From: Trichostrongylus colubriformis
Lineage: Eukaryota; Nematoda; Chromadorea; Rhabditida; Trichostrongylidae
Length of the DNA stretch: 64,000 nt
NCBI GenBank assembly: GCA_963978905.1
Contig: OZ022257.1
Span: 15,271,664 to 15,335,663, forward strand
Direction: 5' to 3'
Below the pieces are notes generated by a model. That model was not told the DNA's origin. It was given only the letters and a program-made list of their open reading frames with translations, and searched no databases. The translations under genes and the position numbers were made by a program. Positions 46,735 through 59,187 of this stretch are shown one piece after another; within the stretch, counting starts at the first letter, position 1, and each line of letters starts with the position of its first letter.

Positions 46735-46925
46735 CGGAGGTCGTACTTTGGTCACCGTTGAAGGGGGTCGTACTGAAGCGGCCATTTTCCTGGGTGTGCC
46801 TTGGTTGGGAAACCAGGCCGCCAGGTCACTCGGCGACCAGGGCACACCTAGATGTTGTAGATGTTGAGAAAGATGGCCTCTTCACTACGACCCCCACCCC
46901 CTCAACGGGGACCTAGGTAGGACCC
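46735..46925. repeat. MITE family M3, about 190 bp palindrome
   Basis: GGGGGTCGTACTGAAGCGGC followed by CATTTTCC on the left is inverted as AAGATGGCCTCTTCACTACG and ACCCCC on the right. Outer GTCACCGTTGA and TCAACGGGGAC also pair. Relatives occur at 28030-28100 and 56586-56660. Confidence 0.6.
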
Positions 46926-47945
46926 TCGCCCTTTCAACGTCTACACAATCTCTACAGTATCAGTAACCATTGCCAATTGCACAGTATTGCTGAGGGTTTA
47001 TTACTGTAACTTTGTGTTGATCGCTCAAATTCAATCATATGTCCTTACATAACCCGGTAAGCTGACAGCGCGTTCCACATCAGCTAGCCTAGGCATTGAT
47101 GACCAATGCATTTACGACCCCCCTCAAATACGCCCTCCTGTCAAGCAATTCTTGACTCCTGGTATATCCTGTTCCCATCCCTCACCCACAGAGCTTGAGA
47201 TGATTATGGAACCATGTTTATAGAATCACTAACAGAACAATCATGGTTACCTTCCGTGGTTTGCGAAATGGTCACAGGAAGGGTACTCAAAGAGAAAGCC
47301 GGAAGAAGGCATTGACGATCTTTGTAGAGCAAGCCAAGTAATTCTGACAGGAGTGGAACAGAACTAGGTAATCTCATAAGAGCAAGGTTGTCCATGACAC
47401 TCCTTTCTGTCAGCCACGCCCATCAACTTTCCTGCAATACATTTGACGCAGAACGATTTAACCTTTCAGTTTTGCCTTCACGCGCTGCTCGCTCTGCACT
47501 GTCTTCAGTTTTGCTGCTTTCCTACCTTTCTACCAAGTGGCTTTATGGGGGGCTTGGACTGAATCAAGCAGAAGAAGCATGCCATTCTTCTAAAACACTT
47601 GAAACGGCAATGCACACAAATGATGAAATGTTTTATTAGAAGTTTTGTTTTAATTGAAGTCAAAGAAGTGATCTTTGATTCCATTAAAACATCAAAGATC
47701 ACGCGGCCGAGCACGACGACAAGCTGGATCTCTATAAATATCGGATGAACTTCTGGAACACTGGTTGGCCAATGGCCAGTCTTGCTTGTGGAGCTGCTAT
47801 ACGAATGGAAAGGTGGGGAGATTGCGGGTAGGCTATTTCTCGATTAAGAACTTCATATTTAGATCAAATCAAATATCAAAAAAGTCCAAACGAGTAAGAT
47901 TTTAACCTCTCTCATGGTAGAACCTTGCCAACGATTTTATTTCGG

Positions 47946-48227
47946 ATCCTTTTCTGTCATGCCTAGGAGGTGTGGGATGGAATATTTAATGACGGCCTAA
48001 GGTTTAACCAGATCGTCCTCCTCAAAGCGAAGATTTTGCCCTCTTTTTCAACAAACCGTTAAGGGGATGGGGTCTTAGCGGTGTAGTGGACAGAATCCCA
48101 AACCTTGAGCCACGTCCAAACCTTTGAGCAATACGAGGAGATCGAAACGTCAGGCCCCAATAAATAAATATAAATAATAAATAAATGTTCCACCTAACAA
48201 GCTCGTCGGCATGACAGAAAAAGATTC
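47946..48227. repeat. Palindromic relative of the 2518-3575 outer element
   Basis: GATCCTTTTCTGTCATGCC on the left mirrors GGCATGACAGAAAAAGATT on the right. The interior has ACCAGATCGTCCTCCTCAAA and GTGGACAGAATCCCAAACCT, matching words in 2518-2710 and 3395-3575. No foldback is nested here, so it shows the uninterrupted form. Confidence 0.6.
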
Positions 48228-49099
48228 AAACCAAACGAGAAAATTTTGAGGTATTCTTCTTCTTGATCGTTGTGATGGTATCAGGAGATGAACGACGCAT
48301 AATGACTTCGTTGAAATTCCATCATAACTTCAAAAGATTACAAACCGCAACAGTAGACCACTGCGATACTCAAGACAATGAAGAAAGTCAATTATAAAGA
48401 TAATGCAAGGAGTATTACTTCTTAGAATCGCAATGGATAAGCCCGATATTCGAAAAGTCGAAGTGGTGGATCGAACACTCCACGACTGAACATTTGCCTA
48501 TAATTCAGCGTCCTTGCAAAATCACTAGCATGAAGGATTGCGTTGCATGCCAGCAGTTATTAAAAGCAAAAAATTCAAATTCATACATTGTTAACAGTCA
48601 CTTCACACAGATGAGAAAGGCAATAAATCGGACCATTGTCGTTCGTAACAGAATGTCACCAAATTCGATTTCGCGAAACTAAACTCTTCAATTCTTCGAT
48701 TCTTGTAAGCATTCCATGAGCATTATTCACAGATCTAGATTCATCGAGTGACGATTTACGAAAATATGGAATCACCAGCTGAAAAAAAAGATCATAACGG
48801 AACACTGTACTCATACTGGAGAGGTGAGTATCAAAAGGTATCGATAGCTGTTTCATCGACCCCATTGAGGGCAGTTCTCGGGTTCAATTGCGCAAAACAC
48901 TGGTTTTAGCGCGTTGTCGTGGTTCTTGAGTGAATACGGTGAGAGGGTCCATTTCCTGGGGAACACCGCCCACGGGAACAGACCCCGCCCTTCGAGCAAT
49001 ACTCGCCATGTTACGTGATGCTCGCAAATGAATGCGACGACATAAGATGCAACAGTGGGAATTTGCATTAACCACGGTACGCGCAAATGCTCGTTCAAA

Positions 49100-49470
49100 G
49101 GAACCGGAATGGGTCCGAAGAAAAAAGAAGATGCAAAGAAATGATCATTTTGTAACGAACTTTCAAAGTCCGTGGAAAAATCCGTATTCGAAAGCAAGAC
49201 GTCGTGGTGTGTATTCGCACGCATTCGCATCAACACACTGACTTTCCGAGTTATCCGCTGTAGAGATGTCATTTGTTGTTTCGTAAAGTGTATTTCATTC
49301 ATTCGTGTTGATGTGAAATAAGTGAAACAACACGCAGCAACAAACAAGTAAAACAATTAAATGAAGAATTTGCGAAAGTAGGAAAAAAGAGCGGATACAA
49401 TTAAAACCTAATGAATTCACTTTCGACGCCTTGGCAAGGTCAACTGTAATCCCACGCCGTAAACCAAATT
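49100..49470 (-). repeat. Dispersed repeat family R2, inverted uninterrupted copy
   Basis: The reverse complement matches 22150-22520, including GACCTTGCCAAGGCGTC, the CGGATAACTCGGAAAGTC region and TGCGAATACACACCACGACG. It is a second empty site for the M1 insertion at 24687. Confidence 0.65.
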
Positions 49471-50224
49471 GCCCTCCTCCCAGTGTCTCTAAGTACCGTT
49501 AGAGTTAAAGAACATCAACCGATTTTGAGTACGGGAAGAAATGGTTACTGAAGAAAAAATGAATAGGCAAAGTTGGAAATGTTTGCTTATTCTGATGATT
49601 CGTCGAAACTACTCAGCTGAAACAGCGATGATGCCGAATGTGGTAAATGAATTCACTCAGCTAAGACATCCATCAAAATTCCCTGGAGTTTCCAGCAATC
49701 TATATCGACACATTGAATAGAACGCTAATACGGCCAAACGAATGGTTAAGACAGCAATAAATAACAAAAGCAATAGAAAAAAGGTTTCGCGTCAATGAAA
49801 TTCTTCTTTCGGATGCGCCACGCATCTTTCTCTCGTCCACAATCGTGGTGATTGGCGAATACGGAGTATACTCAACCCTCCAAGTCAAGTCCGATACCTA
49901 TTTACCTATCCCGGATTGATAGAAGGCTTGGTTGGCTGGGGCAGGTTTCGGCGCGGATATTATTCTGCACATGGGAATGCGCTCCACTGTCACTGTAGCA
50001 CTTTCGCTCGAGTAGGTAAATAGATAAACAACCAATTAAATACTTGAAAGCATAGCGAACTTCATACTTCAACTTTAGAGCTCTTTGAAGCAAATGGTAC
50101 ATTGGAGTGGATTGTTTTTGTCGTGAAATAAATGATGGGTTAAGTATTTTCGGGATGGTATGGGAGAGCAGTAACTCAAAGGTTTCATCACCTAGTAGGT
50201 ACGTACAAAATAACAACCTATTAT

Positions 50225-50402
50225 AGTACTTATCGAAATTCGACATCTCATAGGTCGTTGAAGTCGTCGCATCGAGACACCCACGCTTCGAATTCCTTCC
50301 CATTTTATTCTTTTTTAAAGGAGTTATGACGGTGCGACGGTTTGTGCCGTTTAATCGGTCGCCTGCCGTCGATTTCTCAAAAAAATGTGAGCGGTATCAC
50401 AA
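50225..50402. repeat. Single arm of the 2867-3310 foldback family
   Basis: CCTTCCCATTTTATTC, GTTATGACGGTGCGACGGTT and GTGAGCGGTAT occur in the same order as in 3200-3308. The opposite arm is missing. Confidence 0.55.
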
Positions 50403-51487
50403 CGAGCGAACCTTTGTTTAGGTTCTGAACTTGTTAACTAGCAAAGTGGTATTCGCTTGGTATAAATGATAGGGGTGCACAGAAGATAGAGAGGACTTGA
50501 GGACCATTTCCACAAATTTACACTGGTGGTAATGCTCGATAGCACAGGAAATCTTTACTTGTTAGACTGTTCTGGACGCAAAAACCGTTTTCGCTACAGT
50601 AATTATTGGTAATCAGTCATAGATGATTAGACTAAATCTGTGACAGTATAATGGTAATTAAAATGTTCTGCTGTAACAATTCCGTAAGTTGATGGCTAAC
50701 ATTAGCCTGACGATTACGTTTTTGAAGCTGGGATAGCTCCACTTTTTCTGCTGAGAATCCACTCATGAACTCGTGAGTGAAATAAACTCGAAAACTGACG
50801 GAAGAATACATCCTTTGCTCAATGGTTTCCCTATGAGGGGGGGGGGGGGCTTATCGGTTCCACATGGCTTACTCATAGTATGGTTTGTTTGTTAATACAT
50901 GAAGTACGCGTACTTTGTACCTTCTACTAATAACGATTCATTATCCCATTTCATGGTGAAAATGGCTAAGTTTGTAGCCAAACGCGCCTGAATGCCATCT
51001 CAAGGAGGTTCGCGTCAGGAAATCTCAAAGTCTCGAAGCACGATCAGCGAGCAAATAATTCCTCTCGCAAATACATAGGGAATAGTACTTTTACAGAGCG
51101 ATAAAGTAACTGGTAAGCGCGTACAGACTCCAGTATGAGATAGCGCCCTCCGTGGCAAGATGGCCGACACGCGCCTTCGTTTGACCAGCGTAACAGAGAT
51201 GACAACTAGTTCGTAAAATAAGGCTTGTTACCAATCGTGATAGGATACGATTGACAAAATTCTATTATTGGAAAGGGTAGTTTCGTTGAATTCTGATGAT
51301 AACTGGAAACCTTGCAAAGGCTACCCTACTTTTGTGCTATGATCACGTCCAAGGAGAAGGTCTGAAACGCCTTCCAGTGCTTTCAAGGGTTTGCTCCAAT
51401 TTTTCTCTGCTGTTGGATTTCACCGTCTTCAGAAACTTTATTGAACGCGATGATCGACGAAGACTACTTTGAAGGCACATTCCAGGA
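50403..51487. other. Intergenic, nothing recognised
   Basis: A G run lies near 50837. No exon or RNA gene supported. Confidence 0.35.
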
Positions 51488-51706
51488 TTATTGGGGCATT
51501 ACGGCTCCCACCGTGGTCAGATAGTTCGACCCACCGCCAGTGTGCCGTACCTTTACCGAGACGTCAGTGTCGATTCCTTGAGCGTGCGCAGCCAAAGAAG
51601 CAAGCGCGACTCCACCGAGCAGCCCAGCCTCGCCCACCCCAGACGTGATTGTTGGCAATGACGGTGGGAACGGTTGCAACCACATGGTAAATGAAGCCTT
51701 GATTTG
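51488..51706 (-). CDS. Exon-like GC-rich ORF, unassigned
   Basis: A GC-rich island in AT-rich surroundings. The minus-strand frame reads GVGEAGLLGGVALASLAAHA and ends TTVGAVMPQ. A GTAAAG donor lies in frame near its middle, and two other frames are also open over part of it, so the true register is uncertain. It abuts the terminal repeat of the element at 51717. No family recognised. Confidence 0.22.
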   Translation of the reverse strand, partial: QIKASFTMWLQPFPPSLPTITSGVGEAGLLGGVALASLAAHAQGIDTDVSVKVRHTGGGSNYLTTVGAVMPQ

Positions 51707-51716
51707 TGTGATAATA

Positions 51717-52256
51717 TTAGGTTGTTCGGAAAGAAATGCGCTTTAAATTTGCCCATTTTTCTCTCCTACTATAGAAGTTTCTCTAGAACAGTTTTATCTA
51801 TTAGAAAAAGATTTCTTTGCGCATCTTTTCATAAATCCTTGTCTATGTCTACCTTGTTTTTTTAGGGAAAAAAAGTTTCAACGATTTGAGGCCGACCTCC
51901 ATTTCCTTCGTCCTCCGAGCTTTATTACCGTTTTTGAAACGCTGGAACTTTGCTCGACACTTTATACAGCCAGATTCATCCGCAAACGTTATTACGCACT
52001 GCGACAAATATTTGTCGATTATCGCTTTGAATCTTGCATTTTTTTTTGAAAGTTTTCTCAAAATTTTGAAGAAAAAAATTGAAAAATACTTCTTGAATTA
52101 TTTCTTTGAAAAAAACAAAGTAGACATAGACAAAAATATTTCGAAAGATGCACAATAAAATCTCTCTTTAATAGGCAAAACTGTTTTACAAAATATTCTA
52201 CAGTAGGAGAGAAATAAATGGACAAATTCAACGCGCATTTCCTTCCGAACAAAATA
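51717..52256. mobile_element. Mariner-type element with decayed right end (about 540 bp)
   Basis: The left end TTAGGTTGTTCGGAAAGAAA, with TTTCTCTCCTACT further in, is mirrored on the right by AGTAGGAGAGAAATAAATGG and CCTTCCGAACAAAATA. A TA precedes the left end. A minus-strand frame (51849-52061) contains ITFADESGCIKC, which loosely recalls the first DDE-motif region, but nothing more of a transposase is visible. Confidence 0.5.
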
Positions 52257-53068
52257 TAAGGAGCAGATGCCAATAATAAAGGAGACGTTGACATGAGGAA
52301 GCAGGTGATTCCTCAGAGCTCCTTATGATACCACCCAGCGGGAACTGATTCTAAGGCTTGTTTTCACGCGGTAATCTCGTCTAAGGTCAGGTGTCAGAAG
52401 GTTTTATTTTAGTAGTTTTCAGGGATTTCTTTCGGATTTTTCGTTGTCGACGTATTCCTCAGCACCTTTGATTTCATAATTCAGCGCTTTAACCCATTGA
52501 AGGTAATCCTGGAATTGTCTTAAAGGGACATTCGGTAACATATGTTCGTATGATGAGAAAGGAAAACGATTCATTTTGCACCATTATATCGTATTTGTGG
52601 AGTCGTCTCAAAAGTTTTCCTTTATGTAATTGATCGTAAGCGCCGCCAATCTTGTCATTCCTGGGCCATCGTTATCAACTTTCGCTGTGTCGTAAAGGTT
52701 TTGGCTTGCAGTTGTTTTCGTAGAGGTGCTTTCGATCCTGTACCTGTTCCACGTCATTTTAGCATCAAAGATCGACAAATGCGAAGCTAGGCGCCGGCGT
52801 TTCTGGTTTTGCACCTGACTTCAGTCTCGGATTTTTCTGAGATACTTCACACCGAAATGCAGCTGTGAAGACCCGGCGTCATTCCGGAAACACCATCACG
52901 AAAGAGCATCGCGTCTTAATGTCGTTAAGTATAACATCAGGTGACCAAGGTTCGCTGTCGCTCGGTAACGGACGGCACGCGGGGCAGGCATTGTGCAGAC
53001 GTCGCGCTAGTCGCCCATGTGATCCCGGCACCGAGCGCGTAAACATGTTGACAAACTCGAGTGCGAGC

Positions 53069-53077
53069 TATATAAAG
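53069..53077 (+). promoter_or_regulatory. TATA box of the 53.16-kb gene
   Basis: TATATAAAG lies 91 bp before the predicted ATG, downstream of a GC-rich segment. A start site about 30 bp further on would give a leader of roughly 60 nt. Confidence 0.55.
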
Positions 53078-53159
53078 CCCCTCGCAGCAAATCTCGTGAG
53101 CGTCTCGCATTTGCTTCGCTGTTACAACTGTTCCAGTGCTCAACGATATCTCAACGATC

Positions 53160-54015
53160 ATGGGTGTAAGTTCCGAAATGTTGTGGGTGTGATGTAGATG
53201 CCTAGCGGGTAGTCGCGTAGCTCCAATAGATCACAGATGCTCGAGGAAGATCTAGTCCAAGCTGAAGCTGCTCACCTTCAGGATGCCGATAAAACCCTCT
53301 CGAACGCAGCTTCTTCGGTTGCTTCTACAACAAGTGGTGCGACTAGTGGAATACTAGGAGCCGTACGCAGGACATCTGTATGTTTTTTTTAGCTGTTTTT
53401 GTTTCATTATTATATTTGGGAGGGAGCATTAGTGAGGGTCGACGGGTCCTGTAAGTGAAGGTAAAGTTGTATGCTAGCACGGCGGTAGTATCCTGTGAAG
53501 TCACTCTACCAAGGCCATTAAAAGCAATCGTTTCTCATAGACGGAGCACGATGGCGAAAACATTCTTTTTTCGGATTGCCGCAATGGTGTTATCGATGCA
53601 GATCTTCGCGCGATTTCCTTTGGCACCGCTTTATTGCCGACCGCGACGGACTAACTCGTTCTAGGATGACGGCAATGGACCAAGTATTCAATTAAACAGG
53701 GATCAACAGTTATTTTTTCAGGATGCCTTTGCTCATGCTCTCCATCATGTGGCCCATCCATTGGAGGAATATAAGCAGGTGGAATACTCATGTGGGAAAA
53801 AATAGGGGTTTTTCATTGATGCGAATTGTTTTCAGCCTGATCTACCCACTGCTGCTGTCGACGCCGTTAAAGATGCTGTAGACCCTGATGTGAGTGAACC
53901 CCATATTACTGTTGGTCTAATCAATGGTGTACCTATGAGTCGTTTTTAGGGTAAACGCAGACTGTCCGATGTTGAACATTTGTGGAAGAGTATCGAAAAA
54001 GTCCATGCACTCTAA
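53160..54015 (+). CDS. Unrecognised five-exon gene, 107-aa protein
   Basis: Exons: 53160-53165 (M, G), 53237-53377, 53722-53778, 53836-53889 and 53950-54015, with GT donors (GTAAGT, GTATGT, GTGGAA, GTGAGT) and AG acceptors (ATCACAG, TTTTTTCAG, TTTTCAG, TTTTTAG). All four introns are phase 0. The protein is small and largely helical in character: MLEEDLVQAEAAHLQDADKT, then a Ser/Ala/Thr-rich stretch ending GILGAVRRTS, a His-rich AFAHALHHVAHPLEEYKQ, an AVDAVKDAVDPD segment and the end LWKSIEKVHAL. No signal peptide, membrane span or cysteine is evident. A TATA box lies 91 bp upstream. The tiny first exon is the least certain part; translation could start at the second exon's ATG. The family was not recognised and no function is assigned. 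Confidence 0.7.
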
Positions 54016-54290
54016 AACTGCTGAATTCAAATAGGATTCACATTGCGATTTCATTGCACATATTCCTTTCACTAGTGCAGTATTCGGTTAGTACGTGTAC
54101 GGTCTTATTTTTGAGAGCTGTGGAAATTTCATTCCGTTGCTTATCCCTGATCTGATCGCTTCACGTTAATTAAGCTCACAATGATTCGGAAATTGAAGAA
54201 TTGAAGTGATGTTTGGTTATGTACCTCGTCACTCTGTTGTAAATACAAGCGTTATAAATGTAGATAACTTTATTGTGATTATGGTTAACA

Positions 54291-54296
54291 AATAAA
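54291..54296 (+). terminator. Candidate polyadenylation signal
   Basis: AATAAA 276 bp after the stop of the five-exon gene and before the mariner at 54414. It is the clearest candidate on this strand, although the resulting 3' region would be fairly long. Confidence 0.35.
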
Positions 54297-54413
54297 AGGT
54301 TTTATTGGTATCACTTTGTTTTGAAGCAGACGCTCAGTGTTCGACAAGTATAGCGTTAAATTGTAATCATTAACTAATAATTTGATGATTACGTACTATA
54401 GTTATCCGTATTA

Positions 54414-55312
54414 TTAGGTTGTAAGGAAAGTTCTGGCCGCTTTTTCGTTATCACAAGATAAATTTAAATATCAGAGCGCGTCAACATGAATCAGCTGACA
54501 TATTGTGCTCGTTAGATAGAGAAAAAGTTGCTCTTTCAGAATATATGTTTTATTCGGAATGCCATAAGGTTTTCAATTTATTAGGGAAGTTTTAAAGTGC
54601 TGCGAAAATGGCACTTTTAAGATGACTTCACTTCAAGAGTTCTTGTTTAGCCGAGTCCCAGCGAAGGTGACCACAAATGTGAATACTGCAAGAGGAGGGG
54701 GTGTATCACTGGATGGAACACATTGTCTCCGGTTTCAGAAGTGCAGAAATGAGGACGAGCTGCTCGAATTTTCAATTGATCAAATCGCTTTAACTAAAAC
54801 GGCAGAAGGCGATGAGCGTCCATATTTGCAGGGGATATCCACAAGTATTGGCCCTCAACAAGCAACCTTAGCTGACCACCTCAAGTGGCCTCGATTTGGA
54901 AAAATCCAAAAAAATGGGTGCCGCGGGACCCCTCACGGCAGTCATGCGCAAGCGCATTTTTCACAAATCCTCTTCCACTAATTGAAGCAGTTGCAGGGTG
55001 AGGCCCTTACTCGTCTATCATGTTCATCAGATCTAGCGCTAACTATGCCCCACTTCCCAAAACATCTGGCCAGCTCCTTCAGTAGCAGTGTGTTCAGAAA
55101 GAGTGGCGATTTGAAGTCGACTTTTTTTCATTTCGCGCAATATAAATTATCAGCCCTTTATCAAATTGAGATGTGTAGGTATGCATAGTGTTGCCAAGAG
55201 TGTGGCGAATCTAATGGTGCTCACTCTGTGAGAAAAGATGCACTCTGAGCCGAGTTATGATCTCTCGAAGTTGAAATTTCAAAAACCGGCCAAAACTTTC
55301 CTTACAACCTAA
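54414..55312 (+). mobile_element. Decayed, internally deleted mariner (899 bp)
   Basis: TTAGGTTGTAAGGAAAGTTC at 54414 and its inverse ending AACCTAA at 55312 are flanked by TA on both sides. The plus-strand interior keeps a transposase N-terminal relic (ATLADHLKWPRFGKIQKNG, then GTPHG, resembling the HLKKIGK..K.GRWVPH linker). Close behind is a C-terminal relic (SDLALTMPHFPKHLASSF, then DLKSTFFHF, resembling SPDLAPTDYHFF). The segment between them is missing and the frame is broken, so it is inactive. Confidence 0.7.
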
Positions 55313-55314
55313 TA

Positions 55315-58300
55315 TATGCCACCAGCTTGTTGGAGTTGCAAAGCACTTCAGATCGTACATCTGGGTGTTGTGGGATAATTTGTGCAACATCACCACTTCT
55401 TTATTGGGGCTTCCACAGACTTCTTTGGGTGAAGTTCATGTAGGGGGCTCCCACTGCAGTTTGAAAGTTAATCTGGATGACACCACTCTCTGGGTGCGAG
55501 ATAAAAATGACGGTTTCTCGGCAACGCTTTAATTGTACCCTCCTTCCGAGTGTTACTTGGGCTCCAGCGCGTGCGACGAGGTCGTGGAATCCTAGATAGG
55601 CACGATGAACTTACTAAAACAGATATTTTTCTCTCAACTTGGAAATTCACCTCTAATTTTGAACAATCAATTCACGTACAAGCGTCGATGAATCGATATA
55701 AATTAAATGGACGAAATACCAGGTTTGTAGCACGAATGTTGGCCCCAAAAGAACAGCTCTTGAGAGATTGTTGCAAACCGATGCCATGCAGACTACGAGG
55801 AGAAGCCAACGGATTGTCAAAAAGTTCACGGTTCACCGTCAAAAAAAATTTACAATGTTTATCAAAATCTGTGTTCTTCCCTTCAGATATCATTAACAAC
55901 ATCATTTAAAGCCCATATTCGAGTGTGTTGGCTCCCTTTACAGTTCTTTTTTAAATTTATTGTGACAACCATACGCTTGCTTATTTTTTTTATTTTTGCG
56001 CAATTTTTATGCTGAAGCTGAGTTGCCCTCTATTTCTTCACCGGAAATTTGAGCAGTATGAGCGACGGTAACGAACCCACCTAATTCCAGGAACTTCGAC
56101 ATCGAAAATTCGCTAAAGTTGCGACAAGTGAGATCTCTGGGCAATCCTAATTTGCAGATAAAAATTACAAGTTTCGTTGTCGCTTTTCGCAAGTTCTCAC
56201 ATCGTGAGCAGTGAACGTCGTGCGAATAGATTTGTTTGCAACCAACATCTGAACAACTGCCGACGACTGGCAACGTAGACGTCAGGAAGCATTTGTAGCA
56301 AAACAACTCAGCATGCGATGCTTATTATGAAACGGCGATGTTGGCTAGAAAACCCGGGACTAAGGAGGAAACATAGCGCTGTATGCATATGTAGCTCATA
56401 TAATGTGGTTTTCAAATTCAACAAATGATTTCAAACGTTTCAGGTCTCCGTCAAGTGAACTAAAAATCACATTTTTACGGCCAGCACAGTTTTAATCTGC
56501 ATGTTACATATTCTCTACTTTTATTTTCAATCCCACGGCCTTTTGCTTAATCAAGCAAAATTACCCTTAATCGGATGACACGCAGGACACTCCCAGGTGG
56601 CGAGGAGAATAGCCGTATCGTACGAGTCCCTCCCTACACGGGGAACAAATACGACCCCTTATAAAGGACCAAATACGACACTCTCCCTTTTTTGGCCTTT
56701 ACAATACGGGCAGCTGTGACCGGAGTATAATTGCAATGTTTTCATTGTCATCTGAAGCAAAAAAAAAATATTTAATTCACATTTCTACACATGCGTTGCT
56801 GTACAATGCCCTTAGCTTCTCATCTGCTTATCGAAAATCAAACTCTAGTGCTTATCGCTGTTCCTACAGGTACGCCCCCTTCTCGTCTGGCCAACTGCGA
56901 CCTCTCTCCGTCGAGAAATCGTGGGCTCCCGGTGTACCTTGATAACACAGATCATCATGGTTCATAACAGTTTGCAAGCGTGCGGGCAACTTTTTAGTGT
57001 GAATTCGTCAGTTTTATGTGGTATGCAGTTATGCATGTAAACGCAAAAAATAGATCAGTTAAGACGGTCTCAGGAAATTTCTTACACATGGGGTTCTTCC
57101 TGAATGTCTTTGCGTTGCACCAACCTCTTGCAATCCTCACAGCAGCACCTACGGATTTTTCTGTAAAAGTGTATTGCAGCTTGATACACGTTGATATGAA
57201 ATAAGTATCGATTTTATGCGCATAACCTTTTGTAGAGACATAGCAGGGGCTTTCTTAGTTACAAAAACTGACACCCGCACTTGAAAAGACATTTCATAAG
57301 CGGCTTTTCTCTGGCTGCTGAAATGCATTTCATTGAAAATCAGACGAAGCCAACAAGAACCCAAAATAACATGATCACAGCGCCATTATACCTGTACGAC
57401 ATCTTGTTGCAACATCTTATATTTTTGGATAAAACGGTATCAATCTTTTCCACATCTGCCATAAAATTAATAAAGGTTTGCAGGCTTAGTCGACATTCTT
57501 TTCACTCACAGTGTGTGGGCGGTCTCAAGCATGACAACAGTTCGAATTTCGCTGATGCAAAAGTGTTTTGTAGACGTCGGTTTACCTTCGTCTATGGAAA
57601 TGCGTACAGACAAAACTTGAAGCGATCTTTATATAATTAGTATCAGAAAAGTTGTTCAATGCTCCTGTTCGGAGCGGAAGTGCAGCCCATAACTGCAATT
57701 TATTCAACCCCTTCTGGTTTGTTGTGGTCTGCAATGCAGAAGTCCTGTTCCATACATTTACATGCAGCGAATACCTGGACGAATTTCATCAGAGCTTCGA
57801 ACATGAGTACCACGGAAGCGCCTGTTCGCCATATGTACTTCGTCGGTCAGGTCGTCTCATCAACACACATTACTCACATAAAACCCAGCACAAACACCAC
57901 TGTATTCATCAGTAGGGCATACGTGAAGAGTTGCTTGGTCGTTCCCTGGGTAGGACTCGTTTACCCTTCCTAAAAACAAAAGGTGTAGTGTACTGTGCGC
58001 GAGTATAGGCTGTTTGCTATGCCTTCATTAGATTGTGAGTACAACGGGTGAATTACTATCATGTTCTTTGCTCGGATCGATATTACTCGCATAGTGCCTC
58101 GGATCGTTGCCTCGAATTTGAAGGCACAGTTCACGATAATATGGAGATTTTGGTTCTATCCTCGATTAGATAGGCCCTTTTATAACTGCAAAATGCGTAC
58201 CATCACTGTGACGCGAATGTGAGTGCTAAATGCTATGACATGGCGGTAAGGGGTCTGGATATGATATTCCACCAAGACCAGGCATGTTACCTATGCTATT

Positions 58301-58529
58301 TGAAAGGCCTCGATAATTTGCGGAATTCTAGCTCAATCTGTTCGAATGAAGCCTTGACTCTATTTCTACCAAGCCTCTATAAACAACAGCCACGCACTCA
58401 AATGTTCGCCGATTTCAATGAATGTCCACCGAGCTCCTCTCAAAGAGACGTTAAACCCAGCGTCTTTTTTTCAATCCCGTATTTCCTTCGTAATATCGAA
58501 TAGTTCGTCTTTAAGCTGATGAGTACTAG
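55315..58529. other. Gene-poor stretch; M3 fragment at 56586-56660
   Basis: CACTCCCAGGTGGCGAGGAG followed by AATAGCCGTATCGTACGAG matches family M3 inverted. A minus-strand frame at about 57700-57970 has hydrophobic segments but two internal stops (see rejected list). Nothing else is supported. Confidence 0.35.
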
Positions 58530-58605
58530 TATTAGGTGTATGCAGAATAAATGGCCAAAACGGACCACTTTTTTCAAAACGCCATAACTCTGCTCAGACA
58601 CAACT

Positions 58606-58929
58606 TTATTTGTCGAAATAAAAACCATTCGAATCTACACAACCTTGCCAACGATCTGGTAAAGAAAATATGCCATCATGATCAAATTCTGGATTGCGAA
58701 AATTAATAAAGTCAACGATGGCATTTTCAACCTGCTTCGTATCGACGAACTCCATTTGACGCAGGATTGCATCGAGAACACGGTAAAAGTGGTCAACCGG
58801 CAGGGATAGGTCTGGGGAATATGGGGGTGGGGGAAAGTCTCGATTATGCATCAGTTTTGCCGGGTGACTTGCGAAGTGTGGGGTTTTGCGTTGTTTTGCG
58901 CACCCGGCAAAAACGATGCAGTTAGGCAT
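58606..58929 (-). pseudogene. Mariner transposase C-terminus, left half of palindrome
   Basis: YSPDLSLPVDHFYRVLDAIL, then VENAIVDFINFRNPEF, then RWQGCVDSNGFYFDK match the end of mariner transposases (YSPDLAPSDYHLF..., then RWQKCVD.NG.YF). The third catalytic aspartate region is present, but the rest of the protein is absent. Only about 85 C-terminal residues are recognisable. Confidence 0.75.
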
Positions 58930-59187
58930 CGAGACTCTGCCTCATTCCCCTTATTCCCCAGACCCATCTCCAACCAATGACCATTTTTTCCGGGTTCTCG
59001 ATGCAAATCTGCGCCAGAAGAAATTCGCCGATACTACAGGGTGCGCCATAATTATAGCGAATGTGCGCGCGCAAGAGATTTGACCCCTTATTCAAACCCG
59101 TTACTTTTTTCTGGGCATTTTATGTTTTCATAGCGTTACAATGATCATAACAAAATCATACCACTATTCATTCAAATCCCTTCTAGA

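Noticed and set aside
52865..53197. 110-codon plus-strand ORF over the promoter of the five-exon gene
   Set aside because: It contains the TATA box and first-exon region in another frame; no motif.
57690..57970. Minus-strand frame with hydrophobic strings such as LLMNTVVFVLGFM and ASVVLMFEALMKFVQVFAAC
   Set aside because: Receptor-like in appearance, but two stops break it and the only rescuing intron would be 40 nt and changes frame. Possibly a pseudogene of a multi-span protein; not strong enough to list.
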